A DNA stretch of 64,000 nt from Rhea pennata (lineage: Eukaryota > Chordata > Aves > Rheiformes > Rheidae): positions 53,974,053 to 54,038,052 of the forward strand of contig NC_084702.1 in the NCBI RefSeq assembly GCF_028389875.1. The letters run 5' to 3'. This document shows, piece after piece, positions 49,356 through 63,469 of this stretch; the stretch's first letter is position 1, and each line of letters opens with the position of its first letter. The notes beneath the pieces are model-generated. The model was not told the DNA's origin and did not search any database. It saw nothing but the letters and a program-made list of their open reading frames with translations. The position numbers and the translations under genes were made by a program.

Positions 49356-52300
49356 CTGCAAAGTGAGAACCTTTTTAATGGGTTTTAGCATATTTCTGGC
49401 TTGTGGCTGTTCAGTTCTGAACTGATCAGCAACTGAACAGTGAGAGTCAGGGGCTGCCAGATGTGATAGAAATTGTTACATCCATATGTCTCCCATCATT
49501 AAAATGCCCACCAGGAATTAGAGTAGCCTCAAAATTAGAACTTATTTGAAAACTGTTCACAAAATAAGCTTAAATGGGTTTATATATGTAAACTTTTCAT
49601 TAAAATTCTAGACAACTGCCACTATTTTTTGATCCATCCACCTATATATCACAAGACTTCATCAGTGTAAAGATACTTAGCAGTGAATCTATTCAAAACT
49701 GAAATGACAGCTCTTTTCCAGTCAGTATAGAAACTGCTAAAAATATCTACCATTCAAAGTGCTAGAATGTATCACTGATGATATCAAGAGAATTCTGACA
49801 TAATATTAATCTAGAGAAAAGTTAGTGAATATTGACTGTAAAAGCAAAAGAAACTTCACAAGTTCTTATAGTAACAAAACAGGTCTTTTCATTAACCAAA
49901 AGGTGAAAGCAAGAAAAAAGATACACAAGAACATTCAAATTGCATAAAAGAGTGCTATTAATTTCAGGAATCTCATAAAATTCAAAAATAGCAAGGATGT
50001 CATCCAAAAATAAGTAAGATCAGTGAGTTCTGTTACTTCCTGCTTTTTTCACTTTTGAAAATAGGAAAGGTTTCAACTTTGACAGCAAACAAAACAACAA
50101 AAGTTTGTTTTTTGTTTAACCACAAGAGTATTACTATAAATGGAAAAACTGAGTCTTGGGCTAGCATTGTTCTTGTTCCTTCTAACTTTCAAAGCCATTC
50201 GGACTTTGGGAAAGAAACTCCCAAAGGGAGAAAACCACAATCTAAGCAGGGGAATCAATGAACTTTGATGGTGCCATCACAGTGTGTTCTGCACTTCTCA
50301 TAATATAAATTTCTTCTAAAATATCAGCTTCACTGCTGCTAGTTACTTCCTCGTCTCTCTTTCTGCCTACTTAATTCTCTCCTAACGTAACTCCAAAGGA
50401 AACCGTAAGCCAAGACGACAATTGCAACAGTTTCATATGCATTGTATACATGTTTATGTATATTTTAAGGAGAAACAGCTTTATCTGGTTCTGCACATTC
50501 TTACTACCACTTATGGATAACCCAAATCTCTGCTGCTGTCTAATACCGTAAACAGGTCAAACCCCAGCTATCCCCCAATCATGACTGCTTTTGCAACAGG
50601 TGACAGTGGTGCCTTTTGAGGAGGCACTCCAAGCTATCCTGTTTGCTGCAAAAAACAGGTGACATCCACATACCTGTCTGGACCACACATCACCTGCTCT
50701 GCCCATCCATATGCAGTTATTTGGGACCTGTACAAAGTGACCATGTAGAGTACACAGTAAGACATTTTGCACGAGAGCCCATAGTGGAAGACAGTGTTCA
50801 TGGGGGAGGGTGGGAGAGAGAGGAGAGAGAGGAGGGGAAGTAATAAGTAATTCCAACTCCAAAGAGCTTGTAGTCTAAGCATGTTACTAACCCAAAGCAA
50901 CTGCTGCGCATAGACAAACAGGAGACTACAGTGGGATTGAGGGACAATACTGATCAGGCTGACAGGCAGGGTCTTGCCTCAATAGCAGGTCTACAGAGTT
51001 CCTAGCATAAATGGGGTTCTGTGCCTCAATTAAGAAACAAAGAAAAGAACAAAGGTACGTGGCCACTCAACATAGGAAGGCGGTGCAAAATCTCACACTG
51101 CAAGACTTGTCTACTCCTAAATGAAGTCAGTAGCACAGACTCTTCACATTGCTAGTGAAAAACAAATGCATGAGAGCCTCCTTTAAACATTGCCTGGGTT
51201 TCATGATAGAAGAGTTTTATAGGTCAGCAGATGTACCAGTTAGAAGGAAGGATGTTGACCAACAGACTAAAACTGGGAACCAAAACAGACTTCACATCAG
51301 ATGTTGAGCTACAACGATCAAGGCTTTAATTATGCCTTGAAGCCCTATCTAAGTTCTACAAAATACATGTACCTGCATTCTATGCATCTAGCATTCTACA
51401 AAACAGTTGCTAAAAGCATTTTAGCATTGCTGCATCCTTCCTGGGATTCTCCATGTACTTCTCCTACCTGCTCTTCCAGCCAGGAACAGTTCTTAATTCT
51501 GTGATTATACAAGCCCTAGCATAATACTGCTTCCATTCACGACTTGGACTCTCAGGCACTGCTAAAAGTTTAGCTAGGCTGAAGAAGGACCAAAAATAAT
51601 TGCACTTTGTCAGCTGATGTTTTATCTAGCTCAGTATCCAGTAGCAAATGCTTAAGGAAAGAATATTAAAAAGGCAATTTTAGCGCAACCCTTCTCACAA
51701 TGTCCTCTCCTTGACATTCAGCAGTTTACGGGCCAACTACACATACTCCTCCCAGATCAGTCAGAAAGTATGCATGCTTTCTTCTAAGCTCATATTCACT
51801 GAGGCTCCAGGAGAGGAGAGATGCATGGTCCCTACTAGCAGAACCCCAACACTTGCAATGTTCTAGTATCAGACACGTAGGTTCTGGATTGAATTGCCCA
51901 GCCCAGACTAGCCTACATCAAAACTTCATAGTGAAATAACCAATTCTAAAAGAGGAATCACACAGAGATTTGCTTTCTTTGAGTCCTCCTGAAGGAAGCA
52001 ATCTTCCTACATTAAAAATATTGGCAATATTTCTAACCAGCAGTACTCTCTGTTAGCAGCTCTTTCAGTGTGAGTTACTTTCGAACAACATTTTTTCCCT
52101 GGTATTCATCTGTTGAGATGAAAATAAAATTTTTCTACAAATAGTCTCTTCATATAATGATGATGCAGAACTTTTACCCCAGGCTGTCAAACACAGTGTT
52201 AACCTGCTAGTACATTCAACCATTGCTAGTTCCAGTGAATTACTTCTTTCAATTTAATTTAATCACTCTGTTCATGTACTTGTCTTCAGACTATGTTATG

Positions 52301-55300
52301 CAAAATCCAGTTTCATCTTCAGATATTTTTCTTATGTGCACTACAATCAAAATTACCACTTTTTATGCTTCCATTATCATCAAAGAAAAGGAAAAAGAGG
52401 TGCTCAACAGACTTAACTCTCAATACCTGAAGACACAAACAGATTAAATTATGATAGTATCTTGTACATAGATAGCTCTTCTTATCCAAAAGTCTAAGGC
52501 ACTTTTCAGTCATAGATGTAATTATCTCTAATTCATAAAGGGAAAAAGGCACCAGCAATCAAGGCCTGCAGGTACTGTGTATCAATGGTTCGACATTTGG
52601 AACTGTCGCACTTGGAAACAGATCTGAAGATGCTGTGGCATGCCAGTGTGACATGGGGAAGAGATCCTTCTTCAGAAGTTCCTGCTGCTGCTTTTTCTTG
52701 TTCTACTAATTAAACCTGACTCTATCAGTAACTCACATTATTTCTTGTTTAAAATTTTACTCCCAAGAGGAACATCTATAATAGGCTATATTCAGCATTA
52801 CGTATGCTAAAAAAAATAAAAAATGTTTACTTGCTTTTCTATTTCACTTAGGATGTCAGAAACCTGAGTCAAGTTACAACAACTGTAAACCCTGCATATT
52901 GTTCTTCCACATTATTAGAGTAGCACATGATTTCTGACCACAGCAATTAATTTGTCAAAAATTTTGACAAAAAAATTATCTGTTTTCAGGGGTTTATCTA
53001 CATGAAAACTCATTTCAGTTACAAGATTTAAGGAAAATTGTTTAAAGTTACAAAGGGTAACTTCAACATGTTTCTGGTGTTTTTCCTAACAAAAACATCT
53101 ATTTTAGAAAGATATTTTATAGGTCAATTGCACTGAAACACTCTGGAATCATGTAGTGAAGCTGCATTAGTACCTAACATAGGCAAAAACTGTATTCTAC
53201 CTGTGAGGAGATCACAGCAATGCCCCCCGCCAGGCCCACCACACACACACAGAGTCCACCCTGTGAGGCGGAAGGCAAACATTCGCAGCTCAAAAAAACA
53301 GAAGGCAAACACCACCCCCAACACACCTCCTCACCCACTAATGTCAAATATAGCCGTTCTCTCTCACGTGCTTCTTTCATTCTTCTGCTAAATGCGCTCA
53401 TAGAGTTGTAAGCCAGCTCATGGTTTGGCTTGGCTCACATCCTTGAAAGATTAGGTTTGGCAAATATCAGTGTACTCTCTGACCTGGATAAAGCATACAA
53501 ACCCCAGGCCCAGAGCAGAGCTATTTTCATCCACAGATGAAAAATGAAAAAAGCCTTTTCCATATATGCAACACAAAAAAGCCTAATTACAAAAAGTTTT
53601 CCTTCACACACCTAAAAATGTTTGTGTGATAGTTTAAAGATACACATCTTTAACAGTCAAGCATTCTCAAGAAAATAATTGAGTTCCACACATTTTCACA
53701 GAAAAGTCTCAGAGAGCAGTCTGATACTGATCAGAATCTTAACTGCTCGAGATTCTGCCCTCCTTTTCATTCCTTTAATTCTGGTATCAGATTTCCATAC
53801 ACTAGGCTGCTGAAGAACAGCAGAGCTGGAAGAGAAAAACCATTCACATAAAGTATAAAGATGATGAACTCCCACTCACCGCATATTGAACAGCGTATTT
53901 GATCAATAACACAGTCATTCCTTTTTCCTCAAATGCACACATTCAAAGTTATAATGGGATAGTTCATATGAGCAGTGTGAGGCTTGACAGCATAAATTAT
54001 CAGGTCTAGCCATGAATTTTGGCTACCCCAGTTTAGAAGGGAGGTATATTTAATCATTCACTATGCTAGTGTTTGAGTTTGTTTCATATACAGTTGCCAA
54101 CTCCTACAGCATCAGAAGTGACTACTAAAAAGCAGGCAAATCTCATGGATCTCATGACTTTCAGGCTTTTAATTTCACTTTCACTAGTCCTTGCAACATA
54201 TGAAATCATTTTGTTCCAAGAAATAATGCTTCTGAAACATCTACATTGTAGCCACCCACATCAGAAATAATTCCAAGTATGCATTTGATTCTTTCGCCAG
54301 AAGCCTCCACTGCAAATACAATCTAACTATTAAATCAAGTCAAGAGATTATAGTCTTAGTAAGGTAAATCCTATGGGAATCACTCGCACAGCTGATGTAC
54401 AATAGCATAACACAGACAGAGCTATAGTGATTGTGTTTAATTTCTGCAAAATACTTAAGGGAATGGACAAAAAACTATTTTTAAGTGACTCCTGTTTTAG
54501 AAAGGATTTTTCTAATCACAGAAATGTAAAGAATAGAACATTAAGATAAGAAAGTCAAAATTTTTGCCATGATTATGCTCTAAATTCAAATTAAATTCAG
54601 AAGTCTAAAAATATATGTCATTAATTGTCATTTGTGTCTACATATTGCAGTATATCATGCCAAATGTGCCATGCGATAGTAGAATTTTTTCTTATGGCTT
54701 ATTTTATATAAAAGAACTATAGGAAAGAAACAAGTGACAAAGAAAAAAGCCTTTTTGGTGGTTGTAATATCTGAACAATTTTATTTGTGATTGTTTTAGT
54801 ACATCTCAGATACTTTTTTTGATTGCACTAATATTTAAATTATCCTCTATGAACAATCACAAGTAGTTGATGTTTCTTTGAATTTGTACTGCTAGCCAAG
54901 TGTTTGCCTGTGTTCCTGCTACATCTCTTAGTCATCAGGGGACATCTAAGCAATTTCACCTGCTGAAGTGTTTCTGCATCTCAAGGCATTTTCAGCTCCA
55001 GGATTTTTAAAATTACACATTGCCTCTGTCTATCAGTAATCTTAGAGCATAGCAAATATTATAGCAATCTGCTTTGCATACCTTTACAGTCTTTTCAGGA
55101 ACTATTCAAAGTAAGCTTTTAGTCCTTTAAAATGCTAAGTCTACCTTCCTACAAAACAAGGATTAAAATAAATTCTATGATAATACGTAGCTAGAAAAGA
55201 AGATTTTATGGAAGACTGCAAAAAAAGCTGTTAGATTTTTTTTTTCTATTAGCTGATCTGGGCTTTTTACATGAGCTAAAGGAAGTATTTTACAAAATCT

Positions 55301-57174
55301 TTCAGCCTTTTTTAGGACAATAGGAGTAAAGGTTAAATGGGAGGGAGGTAATAACTGTAGAGAGCCAAATGTATCATTTTTCAGACCATCTGTGAACGGA
55401 TATTTAACTGTCATGCAAAACAAAAATTGGCAGGCTGCTATCAGTCAACAAAATTCTCTAAACAAAATGTCCATCTTATAAGCAGCTCCCAGATCGTTTA
55501 TGACTGGGCAATAAAGCAACTCAACAGTAGCATAAATGATTACGTAATGTTAATTATATAAGCAACACATAGGCTGGAAAAATAAAACAAAAAAACCCTT
55601 ATCTCCCTGCCTCACAAAGCTCACATACATCTTTGGGTGCCCTAGATGTGAGGAAGATACAAGGGAATCTTAAAAACTCCATACTCATAATGGGCCCAGA
55701 TTATTTAGTTAAATTCTGTACCCACGATTTCAACATGCTAGGGGCTTGTTTCTAGCACGCAAAGGTCAAAGTTTCATTCAGGTTTCTTCTCCTCCTCAGC
55801 TTAGGAGAACAGAAGGAGTTATCAACACTTAAAAGCTTAGCACAGAAGCTCAAGTAAGTCACGGGAAAACATAAATTCAACATCTTCCCTTCAATTAATC
55901 ACAGCAGGACCCAGTTTGGAGGAGTAGGAGCAGGCACTGTACTAATATCCTGTCCGAGATGAAGAAACTGTCAATGCCAGTTTGCTTGTACATACCGATG
56001 AAATAGGGAGTTTTCCCTGTAGCTGCTCTGAACTTTGTGTGATAGGTTGGGAAATACATGGTTCAAAGTGTCATAATTCATCAAACGTCCAGTACCAATA
56101 CTTATTGCTGAGAGGGTCAGCTTCTCTGTTAAACCCAAAGTAGTTAATTTGGGAGGGGTAGGAGGCATAAGAAATGGGTTCCTAAATTTTCAGTAAAGTG
56201 AAAAAAATTCTCATGCTCCCCTAATTCTTATAAAGACAGCAGGGATCACTGGAGACAAAACTGAATTTCATCTTAAAGTGGTCATTTTAATGCAAAGCTA
56301 CTGTTCTACCAAAGCTGCAAGGGGAGGTTCAACTTAGTTTGAACATGAATGTTTAGCCAGTTATCTAAAATTGCTAAGCAACAACTTCGTTAAATTCAAA
56401 GGGCTCCTAACTCAGGAACGTAAACAGAAGTCTATTCAAATTCACAATGGAGCAGGTGAATATTGAGAGGAAAGGAATAATATTCAAGGTTATTGAATTA
56501 GAAAGTAGATTCCAAACAAATTAGTTTTAATCTCTATTTTCATCTCATTGGTGATTTTCCAGTAAAATACCCTCTGGCAAGAGAAAACATACACAAATGT
56601 CTGATAAAAAGTGTAATGAATAAGCATTAAAAATGCAGCCTGTAATAGAAAGGACATTTGCATTTCAGTTGTGGCAGTATCATCAGCCCTTGGTGCCACC
56701 TCAGAAAATACACACTGCATGTTGCAGCTGCCTGGAAGGTCTGGTGGCAACGGCATCCAGGCATCTCCTAACAACTCTCCAGCCATCAGGAAGGAAAGCC
56801 GGTTGATCCTTGCCAGTGATTATTTGTCACACAACTTTTTCTGATGAAGAACGCTGTCAGTTGTAGAATTAGTATTTCCCAACCAGCTCCATCTGGAGTT
56901 TTTAACTGAAATGCTGAACTCCAAAGAAACTCAGAGTTCAGGTCTCACTGCTCATCAAAGCTTCACAAGTCTGTACAATCAGACTGGAAATCTCATAAAA
57001 CATGTTCCCATGAGGACTAATCCTCATTTTTCTGGTTCCTAGCTATTAGTAAAACAAAACATAACAAACAAATAAAACTTGGTGGTCCTGAGTAAGACAT
57101 CCAAGGAGGATAACAGTTCCTAAATGAACTCCTTTCTTTCCTGGAACAAAATATTTTAGTTCCCTAGCAGCAGG

Positions 57175-57268
57175 TAAGAAAAAAAAAAAAAAAAAAGGAG
57201 AAATGAGAAAGGAGAAAGCAGAAAGCAGAAAGGAGAAAAAAGAAAAAAGAATAAAGAAAAAAAAAAAC
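57175..57268. repeat. A-run and polypurine GAAAG/GAAAGC tract
   Basis: Eighteen or more A followed by imperfect GAAAGGAGAAAGCAGAAAGC-type repeats. Open frames on the opposite strand rich in Phe, Ser and Leu come from this tract. Confidence 0.85.
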
Positions 57269-57658
57269 TTTGCCAAGAGGTGAACTGTGTCTCAAACAAC
57301 GCTTTGTCTGATTTGATGGTTTGCACATCTGTAATAGTAGGCTAGATTCATGCAAATGCAACCTGGAAGTTCCATTTGGGAACCTATGAGATAAACAAGT
57401 ACAGATAAAATAAAGGTCTGCATACAACTTGTCAGAAACAGACTCTGTAATATGTGTGAACTAGTTTGCAGGAACGAAGTGGCACAACAACAGTCCCACT
57501 GGGTTAAGCTGCAGAGGTCAAAAAAAAAGGGAAGAGGGGGAGATAAAGGAAGAAAAAAAATAAATATTTGCATCTTGAGTATTTACTGGGATATAGTTGT
57601 CAACATTTTTTTCTTTCAGGACTGGACTCATAAGGAATAAGTTAGATATAATTTTTTT

Positions 57659-57700
57659 AAGTATAGGAATAAGCTATTTAAGTAAAGGAATAAGCTATTA
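57659..57700. repeat. 21-bp tandem duplication
   Basis: AAGTATAGGAATAAGCTATTT at 57,659-57,679 is repeated at 57,680-57,700 with two differences. A recent small duplication with no evident function. Confidence 0.85.
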
Positions 57701-60700
57701 GAATCCAGAACATAACATTTTGAGTGCCAAAATTACTATAATTGCTAGTATAGCAATGTTCATCCCAACATATTGCAAATCAACTGGAAAAAGGCACACA
57801 TTTTCTTATTTTGCTTCAGATATGGAATTTATGCAGAGTCAAAAAGAAACAGCAAACTTTCAAAGGTTAGCTTGTATCCACTGATGTGATGAGAAGCATT
57901 TAGTGCACTCTCACACAAAGTCTATTATTCAGCTATCCACGTAATGCCGAACCTATCTCAAGGTCCCTATTAGATACCGTTCCTTTTCATGTAACATTCA
58001 GCACAGCAAGGAAATCTCTCTCTGCCTGCCCTCTCACAAAGGAAAAAAAAGGAAGTAACGATTTTCATGTCTCCCTTACTAACTTCCCTTACTGCTAATT
58101 TCCCCATAGTAATTTCCTTACTAAATTGCCTACTCCAGGATACTTCATAAAACATAATGGTGCAATAACATATTACTGTTCCTCTCTTCAGAATCAGGTA
58201 GATGCTCCCCTAGCACTTCCTGAGCTGCCTCCCCACACACACACCTGCAGCAACCCCTCAACCTTGACAACCCTACAGAAAAATTGAGTTTTCTGGCTAT
58301 TTATAGCTGATATCCTTCAGCTATGGAACAGAAGCACATGGAACTATGTATTATCTTGCACATAGACTGATAAGAATAACAACTGAGGAAATACAACATA
58401 TAATTCAAGTATAATTTATGTTTTACATGTTTTTCCCATCAATGGGATGCACTGGGAGAGCACACTTTCATTATATCTGAAAGTGACATTATTCAATCTA
58501 AGTGCTGATTGAACCTGGCAGAAGTATGTAAAGCTATAGTGCCTCGTCTTGCCATAATCATACAGAGATATGCACAGACACACAAACATGCACACAAACA
58601 CAGAAAGGATCTCTTTTTTATAATTTGACACAAGCTGCATTATTCTATTACTGCAATTTGTGCTACGCCAGAACAGACAAACAAAAATATTGTGAGACTG
58701 GGTGCTGGCTGATAGTTTTGAATAACTGCAGAATAGCATCACTGGTCACAACCTGAAATAAGCTGAGCACTTCTCACTACAGACTTTTGTTAAACTTTCT
58801 CAGGATAATTACAGACATTTTGAAGAAGCAGTCAATCTTGATTAATCTGTGCTTGATCTATTGAATGAAAAGATCTACACATTACCTGTTATGCAACAGT
58901 ATCTAAATCTTTATGAAGTATGAGTTGTTACTTTTAGTTAATTTTTTTTGTCTAAAATTGTGATAATAATCAAGCAGGGCTAAAGTAAGCCAAACGGAGA
59001 GTTCACAGAACTCGTCTGGCTCAACTTTAATACTTATGCAGCTTTCATGAGGTATGTCATTCTGGAAACCACAGCTTTAAGTTACAGAAGCGCATTTCTA
59101 TTTGTTTTGTATGTTACTAGTAGGATATGTGACTGCAAACAATCTCCTACAGCACCTCTGAGGAGATTAGCACTTCCCTTACTCATTCCAGTGGAATACC
59201 TGGCTCAAAATTGATACTTTAAGACCTACATTTCCAAACAGCTTGTCCTCAGCTTCATTCAGTTTGCATTAGGGAACTTTGAATCAGAAGAGATCAAACA
59301 AAATACAGAAATGGCCTACAATGATTTATCCCAGGTAGTGATCACACATGCAAAAGTAGCTAAGTAAAAATAAGCGATGAGATATTTATATTGTAAAAGA
59401 ATTATACGCATTGCTCTGTGTATCTTTCTCATCACTAATGCACAACTGATTAGCAGCGGAAAGTAGCATATAACTAACTTGTACACAACGTTTAAAGGTC
59501 ACGATTAAAAATACAATTTGATCCCTTCATAGATAGCCACACTACTACAGGACCATAGATACAGAACTTGCAACTATACTGGGTGCATTGTTAACAGTGG
59601 AAACTATATCTCCTTGTGAATGCATGAAGTGTCAACAGCATGAACTTTTGAATGCCCAGGCACATGGAAGCACTCTCAAGGAACAAACTGCTTGCATTTA
59701 GCAATTTAGCAAATTAATGCAGCAGATTTTGTGTTCGTTCTGGTGAACATCTGCTGTAGCTGCAAAGGATTGTCTGATCACTTCTCCAGACAGGCTGTAA
59801 GAGCTATGGAAAAGTGGATGACACCAGGAATCTGATAAAGAGGCTGACCAGTTTTGCTAAATCAAAACCAAGGGCAATTCTGATTAAGATTGCTTCTCTA
59901 AACCATCAACATGCAGTTGTGAAAAGGTAAGAAGCTGTTTGTAGCTTCTCTCCATGGAAGGATTTGCAGGCTGACTGAGAGATCTGCTAAAAGGCACTTC
60001 GAAAGACATGGTACAAGCTACAAAATGGAGACACTTAAGAAGTTTCCTCTCCTGAAAAACATTCAGGTAAATGACTCAAGGTCAAAGGTAATTTAGCACC
60101 AGAGACATAAGCAGACAATTAATCAAAAGGGATAGTATATGAGTGATTCTTCCTTTGTCTGGACTTTTATTTTCAAGCTGTTATTTTAATTACACTTTTA
60201 AAAATCATTAGAAGAGAGAATAAAGCCCGTTATATCATACATCTTATCTGTTTGTGAGCATAGGACCCATTTTCCCACATGCACATCATATTTTGTCAGA
60301 AACATTCCCCAAACACTCTTTTTCCATTTCTCACTCTCCTCTCCCTTTCATATTCCCTTTAAAAAACAAATGCTTATACTAAAGAAGCCAGGCCTTCCTG
60401 CCAACCACAGGCTTCCTTCCCACTCCTACCCGCTCTCATGTCACCTTTTTCTTGTGAAAAATGGTACATTCTCTGCAGCGCAGATCAGCATGATGTAGGA
60501 GGGGAAAGGCAGCTTGTAGCATGCAGCACTTTAGAAATAACAAAGTACACAATTCTGAGATGACAGGGAGTTCTTGAAAATAAAGCGACCATATTCATGA
60601 AGGAACAACATACATATCGTTTTGTTTGGGAATAAATAAATTCTTGTCTTAACATTTATTTTCCATGCTAGGAGATTTTTGGTCTCTCTGGTTTAATTTG

Positions 60701-62614
60701 AGTAAAAAATAAGCTTCTCAAAATGTTCTTGGTAATTCTGCTAGAAGTATAAAACATCTAAAGAGTATATCAATTTATATCTCAAATTTAGGTTTCGTTA
60801 AAGAAATCTCCCTATAGCCCATGCTCAGTAAAAGTATTTCAAAAAAAAAAAAAAAATCATTTCAACATTAACTCTTTCTCCTTAAAGTTATGTTAGACTT
60901 GGCAGAGAAGACGTTTCTATATTTACTAAAGTTATATAAGTACTTTTAATTTTATTCATTATTTATAAACGTAACACTGCATTATTTTGCTACTTTGCCT
61001 TTGTCCGTACAACTATTCGGACACTTTTAAGTAAAATTTGAATTTCTTCTAGTCACAGAGAACATTTTCATAGTTTATGAGTATTAATAAGCGTAAGGAC
61101 TTGCATGCAGAGGTAGCAGCTTCAATAAATGACTACCAAAATATGTTTTTTCTTTAAAAATCAGTGCATGACCTTGTTACAGATCCTGAGATGGTGATCT
61201 GATTCTGTGCACAGTAAAGAGAAATAACACCAAAAGGCAAAGAAGAAGAAAAATCAATAATGTGATTAAAAGAATTCTACAAAGATAAATCATGGAAATT
61301 CAAAAGTTCTACAAGTTATAAATGAAAGAAATACGTTTCCACAAAATATATTGGTTTTATATAGTTTGTATGGCTATGGCTTGTATGGGTGCTGTATAGA
61401 TTATACATCTGCTGCTTAATCTCTGTAAAACCTGTAGGATTTTTACTGCAAAACTACAACTAATTTGTAAATTTTTTTTTAAAGAAGGAAGTTTCTCAGT
61501 GGCATTACCAGTCTCACTCCTTTTTGTTACACTGACTGTGTGAAAAAGATTCTCAGAAGGAGTGAAGGAAATCAGTCCTGAAGAAATATAGGGCTCATTG
61601 CTGCTCACTGGAGTACCACTTGAAGACTACTTAACTCTTACTGCAAAACGAAAAGAGAGTAGCCAGACATTCATTAGGATGAGACAGTTAACCCTTGAAG
61701 TAGGAATTCTGCCATATGAAAAAAAATACAGTGCGGACAGCAGATCAGAGCTGCTAGATAACATCTGTGCTGCTTATGGAATCTGTCACTGATTCTAGAA
61801 GAAATCAAGAACCAGTTGTCTAGAGCTATGATCAGGAGAAAAGAAACAGTTCAGATAACTGATGCCACTGAGTAGGCATATATTCATGATTGCTCAGGGC
61901 TTATCTGTCCCTCTGAGAAGCACATAGCAGAACAAAATTTATCAGGTGTAATGACAGATGAGTCATAAGAAAAGGGAGATGGTAACTTAGAATATAGTAA
62001 GAATACATTTATCTATATCATCTATATCAACAAATTGAGTTTATACTAGTTTATATTTAGCTGTGAAAACTCTGCACGTTTCTGGAGAAAGATGCCATAA
62101 TTTCCAAGGGAGTTCTCCTCCCCTGTTGAAAAATGAGGTTTATTGCAATCAAAGAAAGCTGTAGGACTAGAGAACAAGGCTGACTTCGACCTGCCCATTT
62201 CTACGATAAAATATGTTGGTAATATTATCCTAATTCTATAAATTGGGAGAAGAACGAAGATGGATGTCAACCTATTAACAGTGACAGATAAAGCACTACA
62301 ACTGCAGTAACCTATGAGCAACACAATCATCTTCTTTCCACCTCTCAAAAGAGAAAGGATATGTAAAGGAAACAGCCTGCTGTCCCTACTGTGCATTCAT
62401 TCAGGCACCAAGCTGTGCAACTGGGGTGCTTTATTTAACTTCTACTTTCACTTTATATTTCTATTTATCTTGAAATGAACATCTCTCATGCTGAAATTAA
62501 TAGCAACAAAACCAATAAACAAATTGTAAGGAACTGCTGAAGAACATAATAACTTGAACTATCCTGCTTCAGATTAAGGTTCTGTCCACTACAGGAGGTT
62601 TTGCATGCTGTAGA

Positions 62615-62989
62615 TCAATGTGGTGGTGTCCAGCACTTCCTTCTCAGCAACTCATAAACTAGTGCAGCATACAGTATGGTAGGGAGACCCAAGTATGAGC
62701 AGTTCTCAGGGTCCTGTTGATCCTGTATAAGCACGTCACGCACCCAGACAGCAATGGCACTCAACAGCTGAGGGTGTTCTGACAACACCAGCGATGTCCC
62801 TGAAGCACAGCATTGCTTACAAAGGGGAGATGGAGCAGCCTGAGGACGCTGCCACCTGCACTGCAGACTCACATTCCACCCAAAGTAGGAAGTGTACCAA
62901 TATTTAAAGAAGTCTGAAGTACTCAAATGACCTTTATCTTTGACTTCCCACCAAGGCACTTGCTTCAAGCCTGCAGACTGAAGCAACAT
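62615..62989 (-). other. Unexplained 124-codon open frame
   Basis: A minus-strand frame open for 124 codons in a GC-richer patch. Its second half, LVLSEHPQLLSAIAVWVRDV and then YLGLPTILYAALVYELLRRK, looks helical and protein-like, in the same style as the blocks near 49 kb. The first half (Trp- and Cys-rich) does not. Codons stay open to a TGA at 62,615, and I see no donor near the end of the helical part. I recognise no family. It may be a decayed exon of the same lost gene as the 49-kb blocks, or a chance frame. Confidence 0.2.
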
Positions 62990-63283
62990 GGGCTGCTTTC
63001 CCCAGGTGTCTATCTAAAGATAATCATACGCTCTGGGAGAGCTGTTCTGATTTTCACATATTCATCAGCATATAACCTCATCACTGTGTGGTGACAGCAA
63101 TTATAAAATGTTACATCCAGTACTCTTCAGAGTAGATGAATTCTCTAGACAACTGGTTCTGGTGGAATGTGTGTCTATACGTTTTCATCGATGTGTGTAC
63201 TGGTCTGCTTGCCTTGATAACACCCTGGAAAGTCATAACTGGAAGATGGAAAGTTGAAAAGAGTTAAGAGAACTTACTCTGGG

Positions 63284-63304
63284 AAAAACAAAACAAAACA
63301 AAAA
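63284..63304. repeat. (AAAAC)n short repeat
   Basis: About four units of AAAAC. The complementary motif TTTTG occurs as a similar short repeat at 47,184-47,207. Confidence 0.8.
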
Positions 63305-63469
63305 TGGAACAGCCAGAAGTAGACTTCAGAGAACAGAAGAAGCATAGATGATATTTGCCTCCTCATAATAATCTCAAATAATGTTCAACTGCATTCAGCT
63401 CCTGAACCTGTTCTGCTTTGACTCTCTAGTAACTGCCAATGGGTCTCAGTTCCATGTAGTTGTGCAGTC

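Noticed and set aside
48919..49425. Longest open frame (168 codons, plus strand)
   Set aside because: It is antisense to the more protein-like minus-strand blocks, which have splice borders; most likely their shadow.
56640..56830. Protein-like frames (plus: VAVSSALGATSENTHCMLQL; minus: GWRVVRRCLDAVATRPSRQL)
   Set aside because: Three frames on both strands are open over the same 150 bases, so openness carries little information; no supported exon borders.
57046..57573. Open frames rich in Phe, Leu and Ser on the minus strand
   Set aside because: Translation of the A-rich and polypurine tract.
61357..62396. Open frames of 83 and 116 codons on the minus strand
   Set aside because: Hydrophobic or low-information sequence without exon borders or any match I know.
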